DNA of 64,000 nucleotides, taken from assembly GCA_903892415.1 (NCBI GenBank), contig CAITIQ010000234.1:62001-126000 (forward strand). The letters are read 5' to 3'. The translations under genes and the position numbers were made by a program. The notes under the pieces are model-generated. The model was not told where the DNA came from and made no database searches. It saw only the letters and a program-made list of their open reading frames with translations. Below are positions 1-9,083 of this stretch, piece after piece. This DNA comes from an uncultured delta proteobacterium (lineage in GTDB: Bacteria; Myxococcota_A; Polyangia; Polyangiales; Polyangiaceae). Every line of letters begins with the position of its first letter. The first letter of the stretch is position 1.

Positions 1-58
1 GCTTCGAGCGGCATGGACGTTGGACCCAGGCCAACCGCCATTGGTAAAGTCGCTCGCG

Positions 59-877
59 TTAGTTTTCCTCGACCTCTCCTTGGCTCGACACACGAAACTC
101 CAAGTTGCGGCGCGCGCCATCCAGCGAAACCACCAGGGTGTCTTTGTCGAAGCGGGTAAAGGTGAGTGTCAACTCGTCGTCCTGTGGAGTGGTCAACGTG
201 TAGCTGCCGCTCTGTGGGACAGGGTCGGCCCATCGCCACTCAACATCCTCAATCCCAAGGTCCCACTCGCCAGCCTTTCCGCTCCAGCTCCGCGTCCCGC
301 TGAGGGTGATGCCGTCGGCCCAATCGCCACCCAACGCGGATTGCGTGCGATCCCCACTCCCTGATCCCGTTCGTCCGTCGACGAGGCGAGTCCAAGTGAG
401 TTCATGTGTGACGCGACGAGCTTGTGTCGTGCCCGTCCAAGTCACCTCGGCGCTACCACTGACCTCGACGCGACCGTTTGAAAGGGCCTCCCACGTGTGT
501 TCGATAAGCACTTCACCCTCTTGCGCGCGAGCCACCTTCACCGTGTGCGAGCCGGTGTAGGTCATGCCGTGATACTCACAGCCTTGCTCTTCGCCGAAGC
601 GGATCGTTACCGTGGCTCCTTCTCGCTCGATCTCGGCACACGCAAGCTGACTAGCGGCAAACTCCGCGATTTCCTGCGCGGCTTGCTCGACCGCCACGCC
701 AAGCGAAAAGCTGGTGGTAAGTTCGATGGTGCCCTCGGCGACGCTGGAAGCCTGGCTTGCGACCGTGGCCTCGACGACAGCCTCCTTGGCCTCGGCGGTG
801 GTCAACTCGTCAGCAGGACAGCCTGTGAGAATGCTACAGAAGGAAAGGTAGAGTACGGGGAAGGTGCGATTGTTCAC
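59..877 (-). CDS. Predicted lipoprotein of unknown function
   Basis: This is a 272-residue exported protein whose family I do not recognise. The GTG start at 877 is chosen because an AAAGGAGA ribosome-binding site (887-894) lies nine bases upstream and translation then begins directly with a signal peptide ending in a lipobox (ILTGC). An in-frame upstream ATG (967) would add thirty residues that do not resemble an export signal. The mature part begins with an Ala/Glu-rich helical segment and continues as beta-rich sequence with many Thr/Trp residues, suggesting a beta-barrel-like or lipocalin-like envelope protein. It is divergent from the TPR/kinase operon. Lipoprotein status is well supported; function is unknown. 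Confidence 0.75.
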   Translation of the reverse strand: MNNRTFPVLYLSFCSILTGCPADELTTAEAKEAVVEATVASQASSVAEGTIELTTSFSLGVAVEQAAQEIAEFAASQLACAEIEREGATVTIRFGEEQGCEYHGMTYTGSHTVKVARAQEGEVLIEHTWEALSNGRVEVSGSAEVTWTGTTQARRVTHELTWTRLVDGRTGSGSGDRTQSALGGDWADGITLSGTRSWSGKAGEWDLGIEDVEWRWADPVPQSGSYTLTTPQDDELTLTFTRFDKDTLVVSLDGARRNLEFRVSSQGEVEEN

Positions 878-953
878 GGGCAGACGTCTCCTTTGGGTTC
901 CTCGGTGGGACCCGCCTGGAGGCCAAAAGGTAAAGCCGAACGTCGGGTCAGCC

Positions 954-1892
954 GTGCGGTGCCTCAAGCGAAGCCTGGTGGTCGCGCTCTTGGCATTGGG
1001 TCGCGCGTCAGTCGTTGTCGCTGAGGTCCCGGCCGCCGAGCCTCGTGAAGTTGCAGCAAGCCACTTTGCCGAAGGGGAACGCGCCTACGCAGCTGGCGAC
1101 TACCGAGCAGCGGCCATCGCCTTCGAGTCCGCCCACATAGTGGATCCCCAGCCGGCCTCCGCTTGGAATGCGGCCAGGGCTTGGCATCTCGCGGGGGAAC
1201 TTGCGCGAGGAGCAACCTTCTACCGACGCTACCTCGACGTTGCGCCAACGGGCGCGCAAGATCGTGATGAAGCCACTCGGCACCTGCTCGCGCTCGCTGC
1301 GGAGGTCGCGCGGGTGGAGGTCGTTGGTGCCGAGCCGAGTATCCTGCGGATCGATGGCCGCCCGGCGCTTGCGGCGGTCCTTTATCTTGTGCCAGGGACG
1401 CACCGGATCGAGGCGGAGTTTAGCGAGGGGCGAGTGACCGTCCTCGTTGAGCTGACGCGGGGGGAGCTACGCTCGATCCTGCTCGAGCGCCCCCAATTGC
1501 CGATGCCACACAACCCGGCTGCCAATGAAACAAACCGCGAGCGCTCGGCCCAGGCTCCCTCCACGCAGCTTGTAAGCCCAGACTCGCCGGGCGGTGCTTC
1601 CGTGTGGTTGCTAGTTCCCTTCGTCGCCCTCAGCGGATTGTCGGGTGTACTCACGGTTGCGTCGGCGATCGATACGCAGATCGCCCTCGACCAGTATCTC
1701 GCCATCCCAGCGGAGGAACGCACCCTCGCGCAGTGGGAAGACGGCAAGTTCAAGCAAGACCGCACCAACGTTGCCATCGGCATTAGCGCAGGCTTGGGGT
1801 TGGCTTCGCTTGCTGTCGCCTTGTTCGCCGTGGACTTTGGGGAAGGCAGGCTGGTTGGCTTCGACTCGGGAGGGCTGCGTGTCCACTTCTGA
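954..1892 (+). CDS. TPR/PEGA-like membrane protein, first gene of kinase operon
   Basis: The 312-residue protein has an N-terminal signal segment (LVVALLALG), then a tetratricopeptide-like stretch (ASHFAEGERAYAAGDYRAAA, about residues 35-55), then a short beta domain of PEGA-like character (LRIDGRPALAAVLYLVPGTH). Near the C-terminus are two hydrophobic segments (WLLVPFVALSGLSGVL and AIGISAGLGLASLAVALFAV). Proteins with this TPR-PEGA layout beside Ser/Thr kinases are common in myxobacteria and are thought to act as envelope scaffolds or sensors. The GTG at 954 is favoured because it starts just before the signal segment; an ATG at 864 would give a 342-residue version. The stop overlaps the kinase start by 14 bases, implying translational coupling. 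Confidence 0.75.
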   Translation: MRCLKRSLVVALLALGRASVVVAEVPAAEPREVAASHFAEGERAYAAGDYRAAAIAFESAHIVDPQPASAWNAARAWHLAGELARGATFYRRYLDVAPTGAQDRDEATRHLLALAAEVARVEVVGAEPSILRIDGRPALAAVLYLVPGTHRIEAEFSEGRVTVLVELTRGELRSILLERPQLPMPHNPAANETNRERSAQAPSTQLVSPDSPGGASVWLLVPFVALSGLSGVLTVASAIDTQIALDQYLAIPAEERTLAQWEDGKFKQDRTNVAIGISAGLGLASLAVALFAVDFGEGRLVGFDSGGLRVHF

Positions 1893-3285
1893 GGCCTTCG
1901 CTCTGGCGGGATTGGACTGTCAGGTCTTGTTCGAATTGGCGAGCGGCGGCATGGCGACCGTGTCCCTCGCACGTCAACTCGGCGACGCTGGGTTTGAACG
2001 TCTGGTCGCTGTCAAGCGCGTGCATAGGCACTTGGTCGAGGACCCGGAGGTCTTTGCCATGGCGAGCGACGAGGCGCGGGTTGCGGCGCTGGTGCGTCAT
2101 CCCAACGTTGTTTCAGTCATTGGTGTCCACGATGCCCGCGGCGAGCTGTTGCTCATTCAGGAGTATGTCGAAGGGGTACCGCTGTCACGGTTACTTCGTT
2201 TGCTCGCGGAGCGTGGTGCGCGCTTGCCAGTTCCTGTCGCGCTGGCCATCGCGCTCGACGCGGCGAAAGGGTTAGCTGCAACGCACGACGCGGTCGATCT
2301 GCGCGGTGAGCCGCTCGCCATTGTGCACCGCGACGTGAGTCCGCAAAATTTGTTGGTCGGCGCGGACGGTGTCACACGCGTGATCGACTTCGGCATAGCG
2401 CGCTCGGAGCGGCGGATGACCATGACGCGAACCGGCGTTCTCAAAGGCAAGCTGCCTTACATGGCACCAGAGCAGATCGAAGAGCAAACTGTGGACCGGC
2501 GCGCGGATGTTTACGCGCTCGCTGCTGTCCTCTTTGAGATGGTCACCGGAACCCGCGCCTTCGAGGCAGGGGACGACTCCGCCTTGATGGCCAAGATTCT
2601 GAGCGGTGCTTTGGACTTCGAGCCGGTCCCGGAGCTGGTGCGGGGCGTGATCGAGCAGGCGATGCAGCGTTCGCCGGCGGCACGTTGCGCGACCGCCAAC
2701 GAGTTTGCACGGCGCTTGCGCGAGGTTGGCGGCGCTGCTGCCGAGGAGGAGGTCGCCGCTTTGGTCGCCGCACTTTTCGGTGAGGAATTGGCTGCGAGGA
2801 GAGCGCGTATCGCGCAGAGAATCGCGGAGTGTGAAGAGTCGGTTGAGACCACCGGTGCGCTGAACCCAGCGAAGGCACAGATCAAACCAGCTACAGCTGG
2901 CTCACCAGCTGCGGCGCATTCGATTGGCAGCGCGGGCAAGCGCTTGTTGCCGCTCGGGTTGGGGCTCGGTCTATTCGCGGCGGGATGGTTCTTTGCGAAT
3001 CGGCCCACAGGCCAACCGCTGCCCAACGAGCAAGCGAGTGGGTCCAACGGGGAATCCTCGCGCCTGGAGTTTCCGCAGAGCGCCGAGCCCCTCGCGCCTG
3101 TTGCCCGCACTTCCGATGCTGCGCCGAGTGCGACTGCCATGCCCGTCCTCGCGCTAGAACCGCTACCCAGTACTCGAAGCAGCGTGAATTCGTCTAGCCG
3201 CAGCCTATCGATTAGACCATCCGCGAGCGCTAGCGTTTCGGGTACTCGAACAGACCTTCACCCGAGCCCCTATGCGCCACCCTGA
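1879..3285 (+). CDS. Serine/threonine protein kinase with C-terminal membrane anchor
   Basis: A 468-residue Hanks-type (eukaryotic-like) protein kinase. The glycine-rich loop (LASGGMATVSLA, about residues 20-31), the ATP lysine (VAVKRV, K46), the catalytic loop (HRDVSPQN), the metal-binding DFG motif (DFGIA) and the APE motif are all present, so it should be active. After the kinase domain come a charged region, one transmembrane helix (LLPLGLGLGLFAAGWFF) and a Ser/Pro-rich tail predicted to lie outside the membrane. The GTG start at 1879 has a GGGAGGG sequence just upstream and overlaps the previous gene by 14 bases; a longer in-frame ATG at 1645 would read through the previous gene and is rejected. 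It probably phosphorylates cytoplasmic targets in response to envelope signals. Confidence 0.92.
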   Translation: MSTSEAFALAGLDCQVLFELASGGMATVSLARQLGDAGFERLVAVKRVHRHLVEDPEVFAMASDEARVAALVRHPNVVSVIGVHDARGELLLIQEYVEGVPLSRLLRLLAERGARLPVPVALAIALDAAKGLAATHDAVDLRGEPLAIVHRDVSPQNLLVGADGVTRVIDFGIARSERRMTMTRTGVLKGKLPYMAPEQIEEQTVDRRADVYALAAVLFEMVTGTRAFEAGDDSALMAKILSGALDFEPVPELVRGVIEQAMQRSPAARCATANEFARRLREVGGAAAEEEVAALVAALFGEELAARRARIAQRIAECEESVETTGALNPAKAQIKPATAGSPAAAHSIGSAGKRLLPLGLGLGLFAAGWFFANRPTGQPLPNEQASGSNGESSRLEFPQSAEPLAPVARTSDAAPSATAMPVLALEPLPSTRSSVNSSSRSLSIRPSASASVSGTRTDLHPSPYAPP

Positions 3286-4354
3286 AAGCGGCGCAATCGA
3301 GCTGGTGCAACGAGTGCGGATTCGCCTCGTTCTCCCGCTGCTGCTCACCAGCAGTTGCACGGCGTTCGAAGGGCTCGAGCCATCCTCCGGTGGTGCTGCT
3401 TCGAGCGGAGGCTCAACCTCGGAATCCTCGGGCGGGGCTGGGGGAGCAGCTCCGCGTTCGCTGTTGCCGCTGCTAGATGCAGTCAACGTCTGTTCGTTGA
3501 TTTCGCGCTGTCCAACACTCGGCGGCTCGATCTTGCTGTCTACGGGTTTGCCCCTCACCCAGACAGACGCGAACGCGCTCCCGACGGTCCGCAACTTCTC
3601 CTCATGTATTGACTGGCTATCAGCTCCACTGGAGGTCGGTCACCCAGGCTTCGGCGGGCTTCGCGACCTTCTCGTCGACGTGGCCACTGCGACGCGTTGC
3701 GAGGATGCTGATGCTTTGCTGCCCCGGGTGAAATCGACCGCCGCCGCATGTTCTCGTGGCACCGAATGCTCCGACGCAGCGACGGCGATCGAATGCCCTG
3801 AGGCGGTCCTCTCGCACTGTGGGCGTGGGCTCTTTGCTCCCGGGAGCACTTGCCTCCTCAAGTCGCAAGCGGCCTGCGCGGTTGGCGAGTGCGCCGGGGC
3901 TCCGGTCTTGTGCGATGAGCCCTACGTCTTTCGCTGTGTCGATGGTCTTCGCGAAGGGCTCGACTGCTCCTTATATGGTCTTTCGTGCGAGCCTGGGCTC
4001 GGTTGCATAGGGACGGTCGGGACGGCAACGTGCGAGACCGTTGGGGAGCAGCTGTGTTCGGGTGACGCGAATAGTCTTCGCGTATGCGCTGGGTCGCTCG
4101 GGGGGGATGGGCCGACGAGCGCCGAGTTTGATTGCGCGTCGATGGGACGAACGTGCCTGACGGAGGGTCTCGCCGTCAGATGTGCTGCATCCAAGGAGAG
4201 CTGTTCTTCCTACGATCCAGACCGTAACGTTTGCACCGGCGACCGGATTTCGCTTTGCGTCTCGGGCGAACCGTTGGACTTTGACTGCGGTTCGGTAGGC
4301 AAGAGTTGTCAGCCAGGTTCCGCCGATGGCGCGACTTCGGGGCATTGCCAATGA
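3272..4354 (+). CDS. Cysteine-rich lipoprotein in kinase operon
   Basis: A 360-residue predicted lipoprotein. The N-terminus has a hydrophobic stretch ending in a lipobox (LLLTSSC), followed by a Ser/Gly tether and then a cysteine-rich body with many paired cysteines, such as CLLKSQAACAVGECAG and CSLYGLSCEPGLGC. This suggests a disulfide-stabilised extracytoplasmic protein. The start overlaps the kinase stop by 14 bases; GTG codons at 3305 and 3314 would give a more compact signal peptide, so the exact start is uncertain. Its place between a membrane kinase and a sigma factor gene suggests a surface or periplasmic input for that pathway, which is inference only. The family is not recognised. 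Confidence 0.75.
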   Translation: MRHPESGAIELVQRVRIRLVLPLLLTSSCTAFEGLEPSSGGAASSGGSTSESSGGAGGAAPRSLLPLLDAVNVCSLISRCPTLGGSILLSTGLPLTQTDANALPTVRNFSSCIDWLSAPLEVGHPGFGGLRDLLVDVATATRCEDADALLPRVKSTAAACSRGTECSDAATAIECPEAVLSHCGRGLFAPGSTCLLKSQAACAVGECAGAPVLCDEPYVFRCVDGLREGLDCSLYGLSCEPGLGCIGTVGTATCETVGEQLCSGDANSLRVCAGSLGGDGPTSAEFDCASMGRTCLTEGLAVRCAASKESCSSYDPDRNVCTGDRISLCVSGEPLDFDCGSVGKSCQPGSADGATSGHCQ

Positions 4355-4431
4355 GCGATTTTACTTTTGCCCAACCAAGCGTGTCTTGCGTTGGTGCGGA
4401 ACATTCGAGACGTCGTCGTCAAGCAAGGCCC

Positions 4432-5259
4432 ATGAACCGTCGTTGCCGTATCGGTCCTCGGCTGCTCTTGTCGGCCGTGTCGTTGCTGGCCGGTGCGTGC
4501 GGACTGGACCCTGCAGCAGGGCAGCTCCCGTCGGAGGCTAATGTTTTGATTGCCGACTACGAGGAAGGCCGGGATTCGCTATTCACCGGGATGGTGGTTG
4601 CGGCGCTGCCTGCTTTCCCACTATCCGCCGACACGCTCACGTTGGCGGACGCTCTCGCTGCGCAGGGGAACGTTGCGGCAAGCATGGCTGATCCAAGCTG
4701 CATCAACGTGGTTGCGGACGGAGCGGAGGTCTCCTTTCTTATGGATGGTTGCACCGGCCCGTGGGGTTCGGTGGCCGTCTCAGGCGCCGTGGTGGCGTCC
4801 TTTTCGCCTGGTGATGGTGACGCTACGTTTCACCTCTCGGTCGCTTCGTCAGATCTTGTCATAGATGGAAGCCCTGCATCCCATCTGGTGGAGGTCGACG
4901 TTGACCTTTCCGGCCCGTCTCGCACGCTTTTCGTAAGCGGCACCTTTGAGGGGCGCCGCGGGCTACGCGATGTGTCTCATGCGGTAGAGTTCGGTATTGG
5001 CATCGACCCTGGTAGCTCGTTGGCGGTCGCCGGGTCGGTTCAGAGTTCGGTTGGGCGAAGGGAGTTCTCCACCGACCTCGAACTCGTGCGAGGTGGCTTT
5101 GCGGAAGACTGCCCCGAAGGAACCGTCGTTTTGGAGCGCCCTTTGGCCAACCTCTTGGTGACGCTCACCTACGACGGGACCGACCAATTCATCGCGCGAA
5201 CGAACCGTGGAGGTCGCGCCACGTTCAGTCTTGAGTGCAACTCTACCGAGGCACCTTGA
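4432..5259 (+). CDS. Predicted lipoprotein in kinase operon
   Basis: A 275-residue protein beginning with an Arg-rich n-region and signal peptide with lipobox (LLAGAC). The rest is beta-rich with regularly spaced hydrophobic residues, suggesting a secreted beta-sandwich or barrel; no family is recognised. The ATG at 4432 is chosen because it puts the signal peptide at the N-terminus. An alternative ATG at 4351 overlaps the previous stop codon as ATGA and would give 302 residues with a long Arg-rich extension, so translational coupling from 4351 cannot be excluded. The 3' end overlaps the sigma factor start, which ties the two genes together. Confidence 0.72.
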   Translation: MNRRCRIGPRLLLSAVSLLAGACGLDPAAGQLPSEANVLIADYEEGRDSLFTGMVVAALPAFPLSADTLTLADALAAQGNVAASMADPSCINVVADGAEVSFLMDGCTGPWGSVAVSGAVVASFSPGDGDATFHLSVASSDLVIDGSPASHLVEVDVDLSGPSRTLFVSGTFEGRRGLRDVSHAVEFGIGIDPGSSLAVAGSVQSSVGRREFSTDLELVRGGFAEDCPEGTVVLERPLANLLVTLTYDGTDQFIARTNRGGRATFSLECNSTEAP

Positions 5260-5783
5260 CCGACGAGGAGCTTGTCGAACGGATTCGTAGCGGGGATGGT
5301 CGTGCCCGGGAGGAACTCGCTCGCAGGCATTTGCCGCTGCTCGCTCGGCTGGTGAAACGGTACGTGCGTGAGGCCGATGTCGATGACGTAGCTCAGCGGT
5401 CGATGTTGCGCGGCCTCGAAAAGCTCGACTCTTTTCGCGGGGAGTCGGCCTTCCGTTCCTGGCTCCATCGAATTGCGGTGAACGTCGCGCTCAATCACGT
5501 CCGCGCTCACCGCAAGGAGCTTCCAGCCGAACTGGACGAGGCCGACCTTATTACCAACACGCTGGGCACGGCACGTCTCGTGGCGCGCGAGGCCAAGCAA
5601 CGCTTGCTAGCGGCCGTGGCAGAGCTACCGCCTAAACAGCGACGTTGCGTCGAGCTGCGACTATTTGAGGGTCTCACGTTCGCCGAGGTTGGTGTGGAGT
5701 TGGGCGTCTCTGAGGACTCCGCCAAGGTGAACTTCCATCACGCTCTCAAGCGGCTCCGCGCTCACCTCGAACCGTCGCCGTAG
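5235..5783 (+). CDS. ECF-type RNA polymerase sigma factor
   Basis: A 182-residue sigma-70 family protein of extracytoplasmic-function size. Region 2 is visible around DVDDVAQRSMLRGLEKLDSF, with the promoter-melting segment FRGESAFRSWLHRIAVNVAL. Region 4 includes LPPKQRRCVELRLFEGLTFA and a helix-turn-helix (VGVELGVSEDSAKVNFHHAL). The GTG start at 5235 lies inside the preceding lipoprotein gene; a TTG at 5256 overlapping its stop is an alternative start. No anti-sigma factor gene with a recognisable zinc-binding or membrane domain lies next to it, so control may come from the membrane kinase upstream, for example by phosphorylation. That regulatory link is inference. Confidence 0.9.
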   Translation: MQLYRGTLTDEELVERIRSGDGRAREELARRHLPLLARLVKRYVREADVDDVAQRSMLRGLEKLDSFRGESAFRSWLHRIAVNVALNHVRAHRKELPAELDEADLITNTLGTARLVAREAKQRLLAAVAELPPKQRRCVELRLFEGLTFAEVGVELGVSEDSAKVNFHHALKRLRAHLEPSP

Positions 5784-5801
5784 CGGCGGGCCTCACCGCC
5801 G
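5784..5801. terminator. Hairpin between converging genes
   Basis: CGGCGG (5784-5789) and CCGCCG (5796-5801) form a six-base GC stem with a six-base loop immediately after the sigma factor stop and before the end of the converging lipoprotein gene. No T-run follows, so it is at best a weak bidirectional terminator. Confidence 0.4.
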
Positions 5802-5821
5802 CCTCGCCGCGATGGCGTGGT

Positions 5822-6682
5822 CTAGGGCAAAAGTGGCTCCCCGCCGAAGAAACCCACGATGCGCAGCACCTTGCCACTCTCTTCCACCAGGGCGACGTCG
5901 GTGCCGTCCAAGAGCAACCCATCGTCGGCCCCGCGGATCTCCCAGCGCCAACGCAACCAGTTGCCTTGCGTCTCGATGCCGCTCCCCAGCACCAGCGTCA
6001 CATCGGCAAATTGCGACTGGAAGGCCGCAATGACCTGCGACAGTCCCTCGCGTCCCGTCGCGTCGGCGGTAGGGTCCACATAACGACCGTTCTCGGCCCA
6101 AGCGGTCTCGAGCAAAGCGAGCCGAGCTGCTTCCTCAGGTTCGTTCCAAGCGTCTAAATAGGCTTGCAGCGGCACGCTCGGTGCATTCATGGCGGGAGGT
6201 GCGAGCTCGAATGCGACCAGCTGCGCAAGGCGATTGTCTGCCGCGCGCTCAACGAAGCAGAGCTGCTCGTCAGTCGATGATGCGGTATTGCGTTGGGCAA
6301 ACCTCGCGAACTCGGCCGTCTCGTCGAGCATGCTCAGCTCGACGGTGTCGAAGGAGGTGACACCGAGCAGCTCGCTGATCGCGGCGTGACCGCTCGCGAC
6401 GTCCCTTTGCAGCCTAACCTCTGCCTGCTCGGTGAACGCGCTTGCAACGAGGCACGCCCTCTCGGTGATCTCGCTCGTCTGAGCTGCTTGTGCGTAGGTT
6501 GCCACCGCCTCTTCGAGGAAGCTCACGGCTTCGGGTTGACACTCGGAGGTTCCCCCGGACCCCCCCGTCGTCGAGCCGCCTGCGCCACCCGCACCCGCGC
6601 CGCCGCTCGGTGTGGAGTTCTCGTCGTCGCCGCAAGCAGTGATGGTTAAAAGCATCAGTCCCAAGGAGAACGCCTTTCGCAT
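5822..6682 (-). CDS. Lipoprotein with SnoaL/NTF2-like domain
   Basis: A 286-residue lipoprotein: signal peptide with lipobox (LLTITAC), then a tether rich in GGAGAGG-type residues, then a mostly helical first half. The C-terminal half (about residues 170-286) contains YLDAWNEPEEAARLALLETA followed by WAENGRYVDPTADATGREGL, which resembles the SnoaL-like/NTF2-like alpha-beta cone fold. Such domains bind small hydrophobic ligands or act as minor enzymes; no catalytic assignment is possible here. It is transcribed alone and converges on the sigma factor gene. Lipoprotein status is strong and the fold assignment moderate. Confidence 0.75.
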   Translation of the reverse strand: MRKAFSLGLMLLTITACGDDENSTPSGGAGAGGAGGSTTGGSGGTSECQPEAVSFLEEAVATYAQAAQTSEITERACLVASAFTEQAEVRLQRDVASGHAAISELLGVTSFDTVELSMLDETAEFARFAQRNTASSTDEQLCFVERAADNRLAQLVAFELAPPAMNAPSVPLQAYLDAWNEPEEAARLALLETAWAENGRYVDPTADATGREGLSQVIAAFQSQFADVTLVLGSGIETQGNWLRWRWEIRGADDGLLLDGTDVALVEESGKVLRIVGFFGGEPLLP

Positions 6683-6806
6683 CGCTGGACCGTAGCAAGC
6701 CGACTCGTGCGGGGCGCGACCATCCGTGCCAATCGTCAGACCAAGCGCGCCGCCAAGAACGTGCCCCCACTAGTGTCCCGAGCAGGCCGTGGTACGCTGA
6801 TTCTTG

Positions 6807-9083
6807 ATGTCTTTCCGCTTCACGAACTTTCTTATCAGCCTGTTCATCGTTTTGATCGCCGGGAGCAGCGGCTGCACCTGCGCCGAAGGCGTTCTTCCAG
6901 AACCTGAGGAAGGAGGCGGTGGCAACGGAGGTACCGGCGGAAGCGGGGGAGAGGACCTCGGGCCGTGCGGCGTTGATTGTTCGCAGCTCCCAACTCCTCC
7001 CTGCACCGTCGGCGTCTGCAACATTGGCCAGGCCATCGGGCCGGTCAACAGCTGCGTCGTGCTTCCTTCTCCCAAAGGCACCCCGTGCGACGACGGTACC
7101 TTCTGCACGGCCGGAGACACCTGCGACAGCGGCACCTGCGTCGGCGGGCCTCCCAATGAATGCGGCGTCGAGGCCTCCCCTTGTGAGGCTGTGATCTGCT
7201 CCGAAGCGTCCCAAAGCTGCAGCGTTGCTCCAGTCAATGACGGCACAGATTGCACCCCGACAGACCTCTGCCAGATCCACGGCGTATGTCAGTTGGGTCA
7301 GTGCATCGGTGAGCCCAAAGACTGCTCACTTTCGCCGCTGAATGAATGCAACACCGTTGAGTGTGAGCCTTCCACCGGTCAATGCGTTGGCACGCCAGAC
7401 CCCTTCAAGGACAACAACTTTTGTGTGCTCACCGGGGACCTTTGTCAGGTTGATAAGGCTTGTCAGGCCGGGCAGTGTGTTGGTGGCTTACCCAAGAATT
7501 GCAGCCAGTTCGACGTTGCTTGTGAGGTCGGCGTCTGCGACGAGGCCACCGGGATCTGCAATCCGGTCATGGCACCTGAAGGCTCCTCGTGCGGTGAGGG
7601 AATCACCGAGTGTGAGGAGGGCTTTTGCGATGCCAACGGAGAGTGCAAAGCCTCGGCTGCTGCGAACGGCACCTCCTGCAACGACCACAATTCCTGCTCG
7701 GCCGCAGACCAGTGCATGGCGGGCAGCTGCTCGCCGGGTACCTCTGTCGTTGGTTGCACCATCTATCTGCAGGAGGGGTTCGAGGTCTGTCCGAACGGGT
7801 GGACGCTCGCAGGGGATTGGGAATGCGGACAGCCTCAGCTCGTTGGGCCACCTTCGGCGCTAAGCGGCAACGGCGTATTGGCCACCAAGATCGGCGGCGT
7901 GTACAGCGTGAGTCAGAGCTTCAACACCGCCGTCGCCGATTCTCCGGCGATCGATTTGAGCGCTGCCACAAGCCCGCGACTCTCCTTCTGGGCCTGGGAT
8001 CACACCGAGGGCGGCACGTTCGACGGTTGGAATCTGAAGGTAAGCACCAACGGCGGTCAGTCCTTCTCCCCAGTGTCATCCGTTGTTCCAGCGTACCCAC
8101 TGACGATCCAGTCGCAGGCTTCGTGGGGCGGTAACAACTCTGCTGCTGGTTGGCAAAACTATCAAGCGGACTTGAGCGCCTTCGCCGGACAGTCAGTGAT
8201 CCTGCGCTTCGCCTTCCGCAGCGACGCAGCAAGTGTCTATCCCGGCGTCTACATTGATGACCTTTTCATCGCCGAGCCCGAGCAAAACCCGCTCTACGTC
8301 ACCACCTCCTCGATTCCCGACAATTACGTAGGAGTGCCCTACTCCGCGGCCATGGCGCGCAATGGTGGAACTCCCGGTGCTGTGTGGAGCATCGTGCCTG
8401 GAGGGGTGAACACCAGCTGGCTATCGATCGATCCCGCAACGGGCTTGATCACCGGTACGCCAACGGCCGCGGACGTCGGTCCAGTGACGGTCACCGTACG
8501 AGTGCAGGAACCCTCTCTGCCGTCGAACTTCGATGAGAAGACCTTCAGCGCAAACGTCAATTACGCGGCCTACTACACCAGCTTCGAGGGAGCATGCCCG
8601 GCCGGCTGGACGCTCAACGGCACTTGGCAATGTGGCGTACCGACGACGGTTGGCCCGGCGACTGCTTTTGTTGGGTCGCAATGCGTCGCCACGCGCATCT
8701 CGAGCAACTACCTCAATTCGCAATCCTTCGCAGCGTCGAACGCAACTTCACCAGCGATCGATCTGAGCGGTTCGGCTTTCCCCACGCTGACCTTTCGCAT
8801 GTGGGTCCACACCGAAGGTGGCACCTTCGACGGTTACAATCTGAAGGTCAGCACTGACGGTGGGGCAACATACTCGGTCGTTGACACGGTCAACCCGCCC
8901 TACCCCCTCACGATCGCCGGCGAGCCGGCCTGGGGCGGTAGTCAGCAAGGCCTTGGCTGGCAACAAGTGCAGGCCAACCTCGCTGCTTATAGCGGGCAGG
9001 TCGTTCGACTACGACTCAGCTTTCGAAGCGACTCCTCGGGGAATTTCCCAGGCGTCTACGTTGACGATTTCTTAGTTCAATGA
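6807..9083 (+). CDS. Large modular surface lipoprotein (Cys-rich repeats, two beta-sandwich domains, Ig-like domain)
   Basis: A 758-residue exported protein. After a signal peptide (FLISLFIVLIAGSSGC) and a Gly-rich tether there are about 250 residues of short cysteine-rich repeats built on patterns such as DDGTFCTAGDTCDSGTCVGG. Two homologous beta-sandwich domains follow (roughly residues 320-490 and 600-758), each starting with GFE/SFE..CP.GWTL and ending with GVY(I/V)DD, like the MAM/immune-inhibitor-A type modules of secreted enzymes. Between them is a putative Ig domain with GLITGTPTAADVGPVTVTV. It is probably a surface adhesin or binding protein. The ATG at 6807 is preferred to a TTG at 6804. 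Its stop overlaps the next gene's start. Confidence 0.82.
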   Translation: MSFRFTNFLISLFIVLIAGSSGCTCAEGVLPEPEEGGGGNGGTGGSGGEDLGPCGVDCSQLPTPPCTVGVCNIGQAIGPVNSCVVLPSPKGTPCDDGTFCTAGDTCDSGTCVGGPPNECGVEASPCEAVICSEASQSCSVAPVNDGTDCTPTDLCQIHGVCQLGQCIGEPKDCSLSPLNECNTVECEPSTGQCVGTPDPFKDNNFCVLTGDLCQVDKACQAGQCVGGLPKNCSQFDVACEVGVCDEATGICNPVMAPEGSSCGEGITECEEGFCDANGECKASAAANGTSCNDHNSCSAADQCMAGSCSPGTSVVGCTIYLQEGFEVCPNGWTLAGDWECGQPQLVGPPSALSGNGVLATKIGGVYSVSQSFNTAVADSPAIDLSAATSPRLSFWAWDHTEGGTFDGWNLKVSTNGGQSFSPVSSVVPAYPLTIQSQASWGGNNSAAGWQNYQADLSAFAGQSVILRFAFRSDAASVYPGVYIDDLFIAEPEQNPLYVTTSSIPDNYVGVPYSAAMARNGGTPGAVWSIVPGGVNTSWLSIDPATGLITGTPTAADVGPVTVTVRVQEPSLPSNFDEKTFSANVNYAAYYTSFEGACPAGWTLNGTWQCGVPTTVGPATAFVGSQCVATRISSNYLNSQSFAASNATSPAIDLSGSAFPTLTFRMWVHTEGGTFDGYNLKVSTDGGATYSVVDTVNPPYPLTIAGEPAWGGSQQGLGWQQVQANLAAYSGQVVRLRLSFRSDSSGNFPGVYVDDFLVQ

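Noticed and set aside
1..58. Left edge of the window, including a short plus-strand frame from position 20
   Set aside because: The frame runs antisense to the lipoprotein gene and has no motif; no gene is supported in the first 58 bases.
6414..7280. 288-codon minus-strand frame across the 5' ends of two divergent lipoproteins
   Set aside because: It would read through two supported genes and its product is low-complexity without motifs.
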